Assembly: GCA_020049855.1 (NCBI GenBank)
Contig: JAGVLJ010000013.1
Coordinates: 1 to 64,000, forward strand
DNA from: Bacteroidia bacterium
GTDB taxonomy: Bacteria > Bacteroidota > Bacteroidia > UKL13-3
DNA length: 64,000 bases
Reading direction: 5' to 3'
The notes beneath the pieces were generated by a model, which did not search any database, was not told the origin of the DNA, and saw only the letters and a program-made list of their open reading frames with translations. The translations under genes were made by a program, and so were the position numbers. Below are positions 8,060 through 16,432 of the stretch, in pieces; position 1 is the first letter of the stretch, and the number at the start of each line of letters is the position of its first letter.

Positions 8060-9151
8060 ATGAAAACTGTACTAAAAAACATTTTTTACATCACTCTTCC
8101 TACTCTGGCTTTTACTTTTCTGCTTTTGGAAGCAATTTTCAGATGGATTATCCCTTCCTCGAATCAACCGGATTATTTTTTTGATAGGCAGTACGGCATC
8201 CTTAAGTTTAACAATTATCATAATCAAAACGGATTATATACTATTGGTAAATTTGCAGAACAAAGAGGACACTGGTCAATAAATAATGCGGGATGGAATT
8301 CACCTTACGATTACAAAAGTTCAAAATCAAAAAAGAGAATTGCTATTATAGGAGACTCATATATCGAGGCTTTAATGATTGATAATACTAATACGTACCC
8401 TTCTATTCTGAATAAAAGGCTTGTTAAAGATTATGAAGTTTATAGCTTTGGTATTTCTGGAGCTCCTCTTTCTCAATACTTGAATATGAGCCGATACGTT
8501 GTTAAAGAATTTAACCCGGATATTCTCATTTTTAATATTATTCACAACGACTTTGATGAAAGTTTAAGAAAGTACAGCGAGAGTCCTTTTTTCAGTACAA
8601 TAGATTTAATAACTGATACAACAGCCATAGAAGTTCCGCCTAAAGCCTATACTACTTCTACCCTCAGAAGTACCCTTAAAAAGAGTGCCTTCATACGATA
8701 CCTTTTGTTTAATGTACATGCGTTAGCAACTCTTAATGCCTTCTCGCTTGAAGCTAAAGAAAAAAGCAATACACTACCAGTAACGGTTAATGCAAATATT
8801 AATGTATCTCAATCACAAAAAAGAGTTAAGGAAATAACCTATGCGGTGACTTACGCGTGTAAGACTATAAAAAAAGAGAACTCTAATAAAAGAATCATTT
8901 TTGTGATGGACGCTTCAAGGAGCGATATTTATACAAACACTTTAGAAAAATGCAATGTATGTTTCCTTAATGCAATAATGAAAAAAGCAGTTTTGGAAAA
9001 TGAAATGGAATTTATTGACTTAACCGGGCACTTTTATTCAACATGGATTAAAGAACACAAACCCTTTAATTCGGCCATAGACTTTCACTGGAATGAGTAC
9101 GGACACAAAATAGTTGCCGATACTTTATATGAATATTTAATAAGAAACTAA
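8060..9151 (+). CDS. Membrane-anchored SGNH/GDSL hydrolase-like protein
   Basis: A 363-residue protein with an N-terminal signal anchor (hydrophobic residues about 8-31) followed by an SGNH-type domain. Block I is IAIIGDSYIEA with the serine at residue 100. An Asn-containing IHND block follows mid-protein, and the C-terminal DFHWNEYGH supplies D341/H343. The D-x-HWN arrangement recalls the DltD/AlgX/AlgJ-type acetyltransferases and esterases that work on surface glycans in the periplasm. It starts 2 bases after the carbamoyltransferase stop. Whether it adds or removes an acyl group is not decidable from sequence; a link to the carbamoylated sugar is an inference from gene order. Confidence 0.72.
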   Translation: MKTVLKNIFYITLPTLAFTFLLLEAIFRWIIPSSNQPDYFFDRQYGILKFNNYHNQNGLYTIGKFAEQRGHWSINNAGWNSPYDYKSSKSKKRIAIIGDSYIEALMIDNTNTYPSILNKRLVKDYEVYSFGISGAPLSQYLNMSRYVVKEFNPDILIFNIIHNDFDESLRKYSESPFFSTIDLITDTTAIEVPPKAYTTSTLRSTLKKSAFIRYLLFNVHALATLNAFSLEAKEKSNTLPVTVNANINVSQSQKRVKEITYAVTYACKTIKKENSNKRIIFVMDASRSDIYTNTLEKCNVCFLNAIMKKAVLENEMEFIDLTGHFYSTWIKEHKPFNSAIDFHWNEYGHKIVADTLYEYLIRN

Positions 9152-9155
9152 TAAT

Positions 9156-9305
9156 ATGGATTTTTTAAAAGATCTAATAAAATTTATGGGACAAAGGAAA
9201 AAGTTTTTCCTTATCCCTGTAATCATTGTACTGCTTCTTCTCGGTTTATTAATCGTTATAGGCGGAGGTTCTGCGTTAGCTCCATTTATTTATACCTTAT
9301 TTTAA
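9156..9305 (+). CDS. DUF5989 small membrane protein (49 residues)
   Basis: A short ORF of 49 codons between the SGNH gene and the SxtJ-like gene. It starts MDFLKDLIKFMGQRKKFF, continues with one strong transmembrane helix (about residues 18-36) and ends GSALAPFIYTLF. This matches the DUF5989 family pattern of a basic N-terminal amphipathic stretch, one helix and an APFIYT(I/L)F tail, and DUF5989 genes commonly sit between carbamoyltransferase and SxtJ genes. It lies 4 bases after the hydrolase stop and 6 bases before the next start. Function unknown; a small inner-membrane partner of the neighbouring proteins is a reasonable guess. Confidence 0.8.
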   Translation: MDFLKDLIKFMGQRKKFFLIPVIIVLLLLGLLIVIGGGSALAPFIYTLF

Positions 9306-9311
9306 ACTAAA

Positions 9312-9689
9312 ATGAGGACTCAAAAAAACAAACCCGAATTAGAAAAAGTAAAAAGCATCCTGATTATTACGTTAGGGTTTTTACTACTTTTCATCCTATT
9401 TAAGAAGCCAGTTCTTCTATATATTTCGTTGGGAGTTGGAACTGTTTCTCTCATGTCGCCTATCATGATGGAGTTTGTACTTTTGATATGGGACAAAATT
9501 GCGTTGATACTTGGATGGATCAATACCAGAATTTTACTTGCCGCAATATTTTATCTGTTTCTGCTCCCTATTGCATTACTCACCCGATTAACCGCTAGAA
9601 ATTTGTTGCAGTTAAAAAATACAGGGGGGTCGGTATTTAATACCCGCAATCACACTTACACCAAAGAAGATCTGGAAAACACTTGGTAG
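9312..9689 (+). CDS. SxtJ-family membrane protein
   Basis: A 125-residue protein with three or four predicted transmembrane helices: residues about 14-33, 35-50, 60-72 and 75-95. The C-terminal soluble tail has the NTRNHTYTKEDLENTW ending, which fits the SxtJ family (a common form is ...R.h.Y...D..n.W). SxtJ was named from saxitoxin clusters, but its biochemical role is not established; in many bacteria it follows a carbamoyltransferase and DUF5989, as here. The operon context suggests a membrane component linked to carbamoylation of a glycan or to its presentation. Its final codons lie just upstream of the HisH start at 9692. Confidence 0.75.
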   Translation: MRTQKNKPELEKVKSILIITLGFLLLFILFKKPVLLYISLGVGTVSLMSPIMMEFVLLIWDKIALILGWINTRILLAAIFYLFLLPIALLTRLTARNLLQLKNTGGSVFNTRNHTYTKEDLENTW

Positions 9690-9691
9690 AT

Positions 9692-10315
9692 ATGATTTCG
9701 ATTGTCAATTACGGATTGGGAAATATGGGCTCTGTACTCAATATGCTGAAGAAAGCAGGAGCTGCTGATGTACGAATCACTTCCGATCCTGATGAAATCA
9801 TACATTCAGATAAAATTATCCTGCCTGGTGTAGGTGCTTTTGATACAGGCATGCAAAAAATAAACGAATCGGGCTTGAAAGAAACGCTCGATTATTTCGC
9901 GCTGGTTAAAAAAAAACCGGTACTCGGGATTTGTCTAGGTATGCAACTGCTATCTCGCAAAAGTGAAGAAGGGAATCTCTCCGGTCTTGGCTGGATTGAT
10001 GCAGAAACCATACGCTTCAATATGCCAGATAATAAGCTGAAAATACCACACATGGGATGGAATGAAGTGATTGTACCTTCAAACAAACAAAGTGTCTTGC
10101 TGAAAAATATTGACAATAATTCAAGGTTCTATTTTGTACACTCCTATCATGTACAGTGTAAAAATCGTGAGGATGTGCTGCTGGAATGTCACTATGGGAT
10201 CAATTTTACCTGTGCAGTGCTGCATGACAATATTATTGGTATGCAGTTCCATCCCGAAAAAAGTCATCGTTTTGGCTTGCAGATGTTCAGAAATTTCATA
10301 GCAATGCCATGCTGA
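9692..10315 (+). CDS. HisH-like glutamine amidotransferase (first copy)
   Basis: A class I glutaminase of 207 residues with the full triad: nucleophile C81 in LGICLGMQL, and H187/E189 in QFHPEKS. ATG at 9692 gives the usual family N-terminus (MISIVNYGLGN); a TTG at 9683 is less likely. It overlaps the hisF-like gene by 7 bases. In glycan loci HisH2/HisF2 deliver ammonia to a WbpG/PseA-type enzyme that turns an N-acetyl into an acetamidino group, rather than making imidazole glycerol phosphate. No other histidine gene is present here and the HisF partner has lost its first catalytic Asp, which supports that role. Unlike the second copy, no wbpG-like gene is adjacent. Confidence 0.85.
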   Translation: MISIVNYGLGNMGSVLNMLKKAGAADVRITSDPDEIIHSDKIILPGVGAFDTGMQKINESGLKETLDYFALVKKKPVLGICLGMQLLSRKSEEGNLSGLGWIDAETIRFNMPDNKLKIPHMGWNEVIVPSNKQSVLLKNIDNNSRFYFVHSYHVQCKNREDVLLECHYGINFTCAVLHDNIIGMQFHPEKSHRFGLQMFRNFIAMPC

Positions 10316-11073
10316 AAACACGGATTATTCCATGTCTGCTTGTGATGAACAACGGACTTGTAAAGACTGTAAAATTTAAGAACCCGAGTTACGTAGGAGA
10401 TCCCATCAACGCTATTCGCATATACAATGATAAAGAAGTTGATGAGTTGATTTTGTTGGATATTTCTGCTACTCAGGAAAACAAGGAACCCAATTATAAA
10501 CTCATTTCGGATGCGGCCAGTGAATGTTTTATGCCGCTTACATATGGCGGAGGAATCAAAACCCTCGATCAGGCTAAAAAAATATTTGAGATTGGGGTGG
10601 AGAAATTATCGTTGAATAATAGTGCCTATGAAAAACCTGAGCTTATCTCCAGAATTGCTTCCGCCTACGGAACTCAGAGTGTAATTGCGTCTATCGATAT
10701 AAAAAAAAACATGTGGGGACGCTATGACGTAGTCTTGCAAAGGGCAACCAAATCTGTCGGAGTAGCACCGATAGAGTATGCTAAACAGTTAGAATCACTT
10801 GGAGCCGGGGAGATTATGCTCACCAGCGTTGACCGGGAAGGCACATGGGAAGGTTACCACTTAGAAATACTACAGAAGGTGTCCTCTGCCGTAAACATTC
10901 CCGTTATTTGCAATGGTGGTGCCGGAAAACTCGAACACATACGCGAAGCTGTTTTCAATGGAGGGGCATCAGGAGTTGCTATCGGAAGTATGGCTGTTTA
11001 TCAAAGAAAAGGAATGGGCGTGCTTATCAATTTTCCGGCACGCCATGAAATAGAAAAATTATTGCAAGAATGA
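10309..11073 (+). CDS. HisF-like amidotransferase synthase subunit (first copy, Asp11 lost)
   Basis: A 254-residue (beta/alpha)8 HisF homologue. In histidine-pathway HisF the catalytic pair is Asp11 and Asp130. Here position 11 is Leu (IPCLLV) while D130 is kept (IASIDIKK). The third conserved block reads LTSVDREGT and the phosphate-binding loops NGGAGK and AIGSM are present. This pattern fits the HisF2/WbuZ-type proteins of polysaccharide loci that channel ammonia but are not expected to cyclise PRFAR. A 9-base A run at 10701-10709 lies within the gene. It overlaps the following gene by ATGA. Family assignment is strong; the sugar modified is unknown. Confidence 0.85.
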   Translation: MLKTRIIPCLLVMNNGLVKTVKFKNPSYVGDPINAIRIYNDKEVDELILLDISATQENKEPNYKLISDAASECFMPLTYGGGIKTLDQAKKIFEIGVEKLSLNNSAYEKPELISRIASAYGTQSVIASIDIKKNMWGRYDVVLQRATKSVGVAPIEYAKQLESLGAGEIMLTSVDREGTWEGYHLEILQKVSSAVNIPVICNGGAGKLEHIREAVFNGGASGVAIGSMAVYQRKGMGVLINFPARHEIEKLLQE

Positions 11074-11537
11074 TTATCGATCACATCACACATGCCCATC
11101 TTTATTTTTGCTTACATCCACATTTTGCAGAAGCATTCCGTTTCCTGCAACAAGTCAGTCCAGGTGATTTTCTTCACAAACGTATAGATATAGATGGAGA
11201 CAATCTGTTCGCTCTCTTTCAGGAAGGTGTGGCCACTGAAAATAATAGAATGGAGGTTCACCGCCAGTATATTGATATACAATACGTATTCAGCGGATAT
11301 GACAAAATAGGGTGGAAAAATCTGCAGTCATGTCTATACCCAATAAAACAGTTTAATGAAAGCTTGGATTATCAGTTGTATAATGATCAGCCTTCCGACT
11401 TTTTTATTCTGTCCGAGGGCAAGTTCGCTGTTTTTTTTCCTAATGATGCGCATGCACCCTTAGCGGGGACAGAATCTTACTATAAAGTTGTGATGAAAGT
11501 TTTAGTTAACCACAAAACTTATGGACAAACAGAATAG
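11070..11537 (+). CDS. YhcH/YjgK/YiaL family protein (sialic acid anomerase-like)
   Basis: A 155-residue cupin-fold protein of the YhcH/DUF386 family. Characteristic segments are EVHRQYIDIQYVFSG and FFPNDAHAPL, whose histidines and acidic residues form the putative metal site. The E. coli relative NanQ (YhcH) is an N-acetylneuraminate anomerase used in sialic acid catabolism. Placed between HisF and a sugar aminotransferase in a biosynthetic nonulosonate block, this copy could set the anomeric form of a nonulosonate or its hexose precursor before an enzyme that needs one anomer. That use is an inference. Its C-terminus overlaps the next gene by 17 bases. Confidence 0.78.
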   Translation: MIIDHITHAHLYFCLHPHFAEAFRFLQQVSPGDFLHKRIDIDGDNLFALFQEGVATENNRMEVHRQYIDIQYVFSGYDKIGWKNLQSCLYPIKQFNESLDYQLYNDQPSDFFILSEGKFAVFFPNDAHAPLAGTESYYKVVMKVLVNHKTYGQTE

Positions 11538-12621
11538 CATTCATGTAACTAAGTCGTATCTACCTGAAATAACTGAATATATAGAATATCTCAAAGGGAT
11601 TTGGGAAAGAGTATACCTTACAAACAACGGGCCGCTCGTTATAGAACTGGAAGAGAGACTGAAGACATATCTAAATGTTAAACATCTTTTTCTTGTAAAT
11701 AATGGGACGATTGCCATCCAAATTGCACTAAAGGCTATTGGACTAAAAGGCGAAATCATTACAACGCCATTTTCTTATGTAGCAACAACTAGCAGTATCG
11801 TATGGGAAGGATGCAAACCTGTGTTTGCAGATATAGATTCTATAACATGTAATATCTCACCCAAAGCAATCATAGATAAGATCACACCCGATACATCAGC
11901 AATTCTGGCAACACACGTATATGGAAATCCATGCGAAGTATCTGAAATTAAACATATTGCTGATTCACACAAATTAAAGGTAATATATGACGCAGCCCAT
12001 GCCTTCGGAACAAAATATGAAGGAAAGAGTATAATGGAGTTTGGTGATGTGAGCACCCTAAGTTTTCATGCAACTAAACTATTTCATACTATAGAAGGCG
12101 GAGCGATTATCACCAATAATGACGATATTGCTCATCACGTCAACTACATGCGCAGTTTTGGACATAATGGGCCTGAGGATTTTTGGGGGTTAGGCATCAA
12201 TGGGAAAAATTCGGAATTTCATGCAGCTATGGGCTTGTGCATCTTACCAAAAATAGAAGAGATTATTAACGACCGAAAGTCTCTGTGTAGATTATATGAT
12301 AGTCTCATTAAGTTCGAAGACTGTGGAATTGAACGTCCACAGAAATTGGAAGGAACAACGGCAAACTATGGCTACTACCCCATTCTTATGCCTGACGAAA
12401 ATTCACTTCTTAAAGTAGTTAAAAATTTGAATGCATATAATATCTTCCCAAGAAGATACTTTTATCCATCGCTTAATCATTTAAGATACATTGATGCACA
12501 ATCTGCCCCTGTATCGGAGAATATATCAAGAAGAGCGCTTTGCTTACCCTTATATAACGGACTAGAGAAAAAATCTATTGAATTTATATCCAAAACCATA
12601 AACGATACCTTGAGAAGGTGA
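11521..12621 (+). CDS. DegT/DnrJ/EryC1/StrS sugar aminotransferase
   Basis: A 366-residue PLP aminotransferase. PLP lysine is K186 in SFHATKLFHT, the N1-interacting aspartate is D157 in IYDAAHAFG, and NNGT (60-63) binds phosphate. The TKLFHTIEGG form is seen in VioA/FdtB-like and PglE-like enzymes that aminate C4 (or C3) of nucleotide-linked keto-deoxyhexoses. Followed by a PseG-like hydrolase, a NeuB-family synthase and a PglD-like acyltransferase, it is the best candidate for the C4 aminotransferase of the first nonulosonate branch (equivalent to LegC or PseC). The dedicated 4,6-dehydratase is missing here and could be supplied by the PseB or CapD-like genes downstream. Confidence 0.82.
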   Translation: MDKQNSIHVTKSYLPEITEYIEYLKGIWERVYLTNNGPLVIELEERLKTYLNVKHLFLVNNGTIAIQIALKAIGLKGEIITTPFSYVATTSSIVWEGCKPVFADIDSITCNISPKAIIDKITPDTSAILATHVYGNPCEVSEIKHIADSHKLKVIYDAAHAFGTKYEGKSIMEFGDVSTLSFHATKLFHTIEGGAIITNNDDIAHHVNYMRSFGHNGPEDFWGLGINGKNSEFHAAMGLCILPKIEEIINDRKSLCRLYDSLIKFEDCGIERPQKLEGTTANYGYYPILMPDENSLLKVVKNLNAYNIFPRRYFYPSLNHLRYIDAQSAPVSENISRRALCLPLYNGLEKKSIEFISKTINDTLRR

Positions 12622-13649
12622 CAAAAAAAATTTACATCAGAGCTGACGGAAGTAAAAAAATTGGCATGGGACACCTAAATAGATCCGCCATTTTAGCTTC
12701 TTACTTCAAACAAACTTGGAATATAGACACATTATTGATTACTCAAAAAAATGAAGCAGCTACAAAGTTTATGGCAAATCGTGGAGTAAGATTTATGCAT
12801 ATTCAACCAACTTCTACTATGGCTGAGGAAATAGATCAACTACATTCGTTAAGCCAAATACTTGCACAACCAGATTTATTCATTATAGATGTTCTTGAGT
12901 ATGATATTCACTCTGACTATACAAAATCACTAAGGGCATTTAAAGCACCTCTTATTGCTATCACAGACGATTCTGCTAAGCGGATTATCTCAGCAGATTT
13001 AATCATCAACGGCAACCCATATCAACTTGATCATGAATATAATGATAATGAAGGCTACTACCTAATTGGCCCAGATTACTTTATCATGGATAGTGAATAT
13101 GCAAATCTGCGAGTATCCCCACCTAGAAAGAAAATAAACAAAATATTAATAAGTGTTGGCGGCAGCGATCATAACAACATTCTTTTTACAATAATCGATG
13201 CAATAGAGAACATCGGAGAATTTTCATTGCGCATAATCTCCTCCAAAAGTACTGGCTATCTTGACAAATTGCAAGATTATCTCGGACTACTAAGAAATAA
13301 GACAGAACTTCTTGTTGACCTGCCATCACTCAAAGATTCATGGTCTGATTGTGATATAGCCATTACAGCTGGAGGAAATACATTATTCGAACGAATAGCA
13401 ACTGGTATACCTGGCTGTACTGTTTGCCAACTTGTAAGACAGAATGAAATATCCACTCGCTTCGAAGAACTGGGTGTCAATGTAAATTTAGGTCTATCTT
13501 CCCGCATCACGAAACAACAATTGCAGTACGATATAGCAAAATTTATATTAAACCACGAAAATCATTTAGAACAACATCTTCGCTCGCGCCAATATGTTGA
13601 TGGCAAAGGTATGAAGCGTGTTGGAGAAGCTCTTTACTCATTACTTTAA
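12618..13649 (+). CDS. PseG-like UDP-sugar hydrolase / GT-B fold protein (first copy)
   Basis: A 343-residue protein of the PseG family. It starts with GTG overlapping the upstream stop (GTGA). The N-terminal KIYIRADGSKKIGMGHLNRS contains the family GxGHxxR signature with the catalytic-type histidine (residue 19). A second Rossmann domain has KILISVGGSD and ITAGGNTLFERIATG. PseG removes UDP from UDP-2,4-diacetamido-2,4,6-trideoxy-L-altrose in pseudaminic acid synthesis. The similarity to the copy at 28901 is clear in motifs but low overall, so the substrate may differ. Its position before a NeuB-family synthase is as expected for the step that frees the sugar from UDP. Confidence 0.78.
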   Translation: MTKKIYIRADGSKKIGMGHLNRSAILASYFKQTWNIDTLLITQKNEAATKFMANRGVRFMHIQPTSTMAEEIDQLHSLSQILAQPDLFIIDVLEYDIHSDYTKSLRAFKAPLIAITDDSAKRIISADLIINGNPYQLDHEYNDNEGYYLIGPDYFIMDSEYANLRVSPPRKKINKILISVGGSDHNNILFTIIDAIENIGEFSLRIISSKSTGYLDKLQDYLGLLRNKTELLVDLPSLKDSWSDCDIAITAGGNTLFERIATGIPGCTVCQLVRQNEISTRFEELGVNVNLGLSSRITKQQLQYDIAKFILNHENHLEQHLRSRQYVDGKGMKRVGEALYSLL

Positions 13650-13667
13650 AATTAATTAAGTACACTT

Positions 13668-14714
13668 ATGAATTACAATAAATTACTAGACTCAGATAGT
13701 TTTAAGGCTATTTTTATTGCTGAGGCAGGCATTAATCATGACGGAGATATGGAAAAAGCTAAAAGAATGGTTGATGCAGCTGTAGAAGCTAAAGCTGATT
13801 ATGTAAAATTTCAAAGTTTCAAATCAGATAAATTGGTAACACCTAATGCGCTTACAAGCACTTATATTGATAAAGGAAGCCACAAAGGTGAATCTTTTAA
13901 GGATTTACTGAAAAGACTTGAACTTACTGAAGAAAATCATTATGAATTAAAATCATATTGCGACTTAAAAGGCATCAAGTTTCTTTCAACAGCATTCCAC
14001 CCAGAGTCTGTAGATTTTCTTATGAAGATTGGAATTGACCTTATCAAAGTCGCATCAGGTGATTTAACTAATATACCTTTATTACGGCACATGGCGTCTA
14101 CTAACTTACCCATTGTCATGTCAACCGGAATGGCAACACTTGGTGAAATAGAAGAAGCATTAGAAGCTATCACAAAGGAGGGCAATAATCGCATTGTACT
14201 TATGCATTGTATATCATGGTATCCTGCAGATATTGAGACAACTAACTTGCGATTCATGCAAACTCTTAAATCAGCATTCGGATATCCTGTGGGCTATTCC
14301 GATCATACACTTGGGATCAATATGACCATTGCAGCACGAGCAATGGGAGCCTGCATACTGGAAAAGCATTTTACACTTAACTCAAAAGAGTTCGGCCCTG
14401 ATCACGAAGCATCAATTGAACCTGATGAAATGATTTCGCTTGTAAAAGGCATTCGTGAAGTAGAAGCTGGACTTGGCAGTACTGTCCGTCAGTTTGGCGA
14501 AAAGGAAATAGGGCAAAGAAAAGTACACCGCAGAAGTATTGTAGTGTCACGCCAAATAAACAAAGGAGATATTTTTTCACTAGATAATTTGATAATCAAG
14601 CGCCCTGGAATCGGAATAAAACCGAAATATCTATATCAAATCCTTGGCATGAAAGCCACACAATATCTGGAGCCCGAAGAGCTACTCAAATGGAGTGATA
14701 TCGAAAACATATAA
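13668..14714 (+). CDS. NeuB-family nonulosonic acid synthase (canonical type, first of four)
   Basis: A 348-residue PEP-dependent aldolase-type synthase: NeuB TIM barrel plus C-terminal SAF (antifreeze-like) domain. Landmarks are FIAEAGINHDGD (E19), YVKFQSF (K47), IKVASGDL, STGMATLGEI, LMHCISWYPA and ILEKHFTLN. The last 60 residues (RRSIVVSRQINKGDIFSLDNLIIKRPGIG) are the SAF domain. Presence of both the C-x-S-x-YP and EKHFTL blocks places it with NeuB/LegI/PseI-type enzymes that condense PEP with a 6-carbon amino sugar. Motif detail looks closer to NeuB/LegI than to PseI, which is encoded separately at 30765. Substrate is uncertain because no NeuC/LegG-type epimerase exists in the window. Confidence 0.86.
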   Translation: MNYNKLLDSDSFKAIFIAEAGINHDGDMEKAKRMVDAAVEAKADYVKFQSFKSDKLVTPNALTSTYIDKGSHKGESFKDLLKRLELTEENHYELKSYCDLKGIKFLSTAFHPESVDFLMKIGIDLIKVASGDLTNIPLLRHMASTNLPIVMSTGMATLGEIEEALEAITKEGNNRIVLMHCISWYPADIETTNLRFMQTLKSAFGYPVGYSDHTLGINMTIAARAMGACILEKHFTLNSKEFGPDHEASIEPDEMISLVKGIREVEAGLGSTVRQFGEKEIGQRKVHRRSIVVSRQINKGDIFSLDNLIIKRPGIGIKPKYLYQILGMKATQYLEPEELLKWSDIENI

Positions 14715-14725
14715 TTAAATAGAGT

Positions 14726-15400
14726 TTGAATAAGATCATTTTAATCGGAGCAAGAATTGACGGGCAAGCAGGTGTGGTACTAGATACGCTGGAAGAGATT
14801 GGTGGTTACGAAGTCGTTGGTTTTTTAGATAATACACCAAACCTACATGGAAGCCTAATAAATGGGATTCCAGTAATGGGCTCCTCTGCCGAAATAGGAA
14901 ACACTAAATTCGGTGACGACTTCTACTTCCATATCGCCATAGGAGACAATATAGCTCGGGCTGCTTTATATGATGCTTTGAAGAAAGCAAACCTTCCTGT
15001 ACTAACAATTATTCATCCCACTGCATTTGTTAGCAAATATGCCCACATCCATGAAGGATGCTTCATCGGCCCAATGGCGGTTGTTAATACTGGTTGCATT
15101 TTGCAGCCAGTAGCACTAATCAACTCCGGAGCTATCATTGAGCATGACAACCGTATTGGAAAAGCCGTACATATGGCGCCTGGAGTTAAAACAGCAGGAA
15201 GGGTAAGGGTAGATGATTTTACATTTGTTGGCATAGGCTCTACCATTTTACCAGATATCCATATCGGAAGTGCAGCTATGATTGGCGCTGGCTCAACAGT
15301 AGTAAAAGATGTCGATAGTAAAACTACGGTTATTGGCTATGCAGCTAAAAAACATGAAAAAAACATCTACACAGATACAGAACCTGATATACAGAACTAA
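14726..15400 (+). CDS. PglD/NeuD-type sugar N/O-acyltransferase
   Basis: A 224-residue acyltransferase. The N-terminal Rossmann-like PglD-N domain (KIILIGARIDGQ ... VVGFLDNTP) is followed by a left-handed beta-helix with hexapeptide repeats. The predicted catalytic His is in IIEHDNRIGKAVHMAPG. TTG at 14726 is the only plausible start close to the previous stop. PglD acetylates the C4 amine of UDP-4-amino sugars; NeuD O-acetylates sialic acid. Between two NeuB genes both are possible: it could provide the C4 N-acetylation (LegH-like) of the first branch or decorate the product. The C-terminal tail after residue 210 is hydrophilic and adds nothing recognisable. Confidence 0.82.
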   Translation: MNKIILIGARIDGQAGVVLDTLEEIGGYEVVGFLDNTPNLHGSLINGIPVMGSSAEIGNTKFGDDFYFHIAIGDNIARAALYDALKKANLPVLTIIHPTAFVSKYAHIHEGCFIGPMAVVNTGCILQPVALINSGAIIEHDNRIGKAVHMAPGVKTAGRVRVDDFTFVGIGSTILPDIHIGSAAMIGAGSTVVKDVDSKTTVIGYAAKKHEKNIYTDTEPDIQN

Positions 15401-16432
15401 ATGGAGAAAATAATCATACGTGGCAGATCCATAGGCGAAAATTGCCCTATGCTTGTTATAGCGGAAGTCGCTTGCGCACACGAAGGAGATTTTGACAAGT
15501 TAATTAGGTTAATAGATATTGCCATTGCCACCAACGCAGGAGCCGTAAAATTCCAGATACTAAATGCAGAAGCCCATATTACTGCCAGTCACCAAATATA
15601 CGATTTGGTCAAAACACTAGAGTTTTCTAAAGAACAATGGCTCGAGGCTATAACTTATTTACGGAATAAAAGCGATATATTAATTATGACTGATATTTAT
15701 GATGAAGCCAGTATAGATATAGTTAAGGCCGTTAATCCAGACATGATTAAGATCCACTCTGCAGACCTGAACAATTACCGACTGCTCCGAAGTGCGGCCT
15801 CACTTCAAAAACCAACTTTAATAGGAGTAGGAGCATCAACGATAGATGAAATTAGGGACGGGCTTGCAGCCTACAAAGATAATTTTAATGGCTTTATAGG
15901 TCTGCTACACGGTTACCAAGCGTTTCCAACACATACAGAAGAGTTGCAAATAATTCAGATTAATACTTTGAAGCAATATTTTAATGTCCCGGTAGGTTTT
16001 CTTGACCATACTGAAGGTGATTCTGACGAAAGCATTTTTATTCCTCTTGTAGCAAGGGGAGCTGGAGCATTTGCCATTGAAAAACATATCACAATTGATA
16101 GAGAACATAAGGGTATCGATTATGAGTCGGCCTTATCTCTCCCCAACTTCCATAAAATGACTTTATGGCTAAAAGAAGCAGACAAAGCAATGGGAAACCG
16201 AATACTGCAACCTCTCTCCCAATCGGAGAAAAGGTACAGGAGTTTTATGAAAAAAAATATCGTGGCAGCACGAGATCTGAAAAAGGGAGATATATTGACA
16301 GATGACAGCATTTCATTTAAACGTTCTGAAAACGGAGTAACAGGAGACCATTATTATGAATTCCTAAATAGGATTTTAACTATAGATGTAAAAAAAGATC
16401 AGAATATTCTTTTTACAGATTTAAAATTATGA
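15401..16432 (+). CDS. NeuB-family synthase, divergent class (second of four)
   Basis: A 343-residue protein with NeuB barrel and C-terminal SAF domain. Retained: VIAEVACAHEGD, AVKFQIL, IKIHSADLNN and AIEKHITID. Changed relative to classical NeuB/PseI: the block equivalent to C-x-S-x-YP reads LLHGYQAFPT, and the STGMAT block reads GVGASTIDEI. The same alterations occur in the third NeuB homologue at 23217, and both are followed by an SpsF-like cytidylyltransferase with a 4-base overlap. Together they define a distinct class in this locus. The PEP and metal-binding Lys, Glu and His are kept, so activity is expected, but the acceptor sugar probably differs from ManNAc. Confidence 0.8.
   Translation: MEKIIIRGRSIGENCPMLVIAEVACAHEGDFDKLIRLIDIAIATNAGAVKFQILNAEAHITASHQIYDLVKTLEFSKEQWLEAITYLRNKSDILIMTDIYDEASIDIVKAVNPDMIKIHSADLNNYRLLRSAASLQKPTLIGVGASTIDEIRDGLAAYKDNFNGFIGLLHGYQAFPTHTEELQIIQINTLKQYFNVPVGFLDHTEGDSDESIFIPLVARGAGAFAIEKHITIDREHKGIDYESALSLPNFHKMTLWLKEADKAMGNRILQPLSQSEKRYRSFMKKNIVAARDLKKGDILTDDSISFKRSENGVTGDHYYEFLNRILTIDVKKDQNILFTDLKL

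Noticed and set aside
9692-11073. HisH-HisF as part of histidine biosynthesis
   Set aside because: No other his genes are nearby, the HisF Asp11 position is Leu, and both neighbours are glycan genes.
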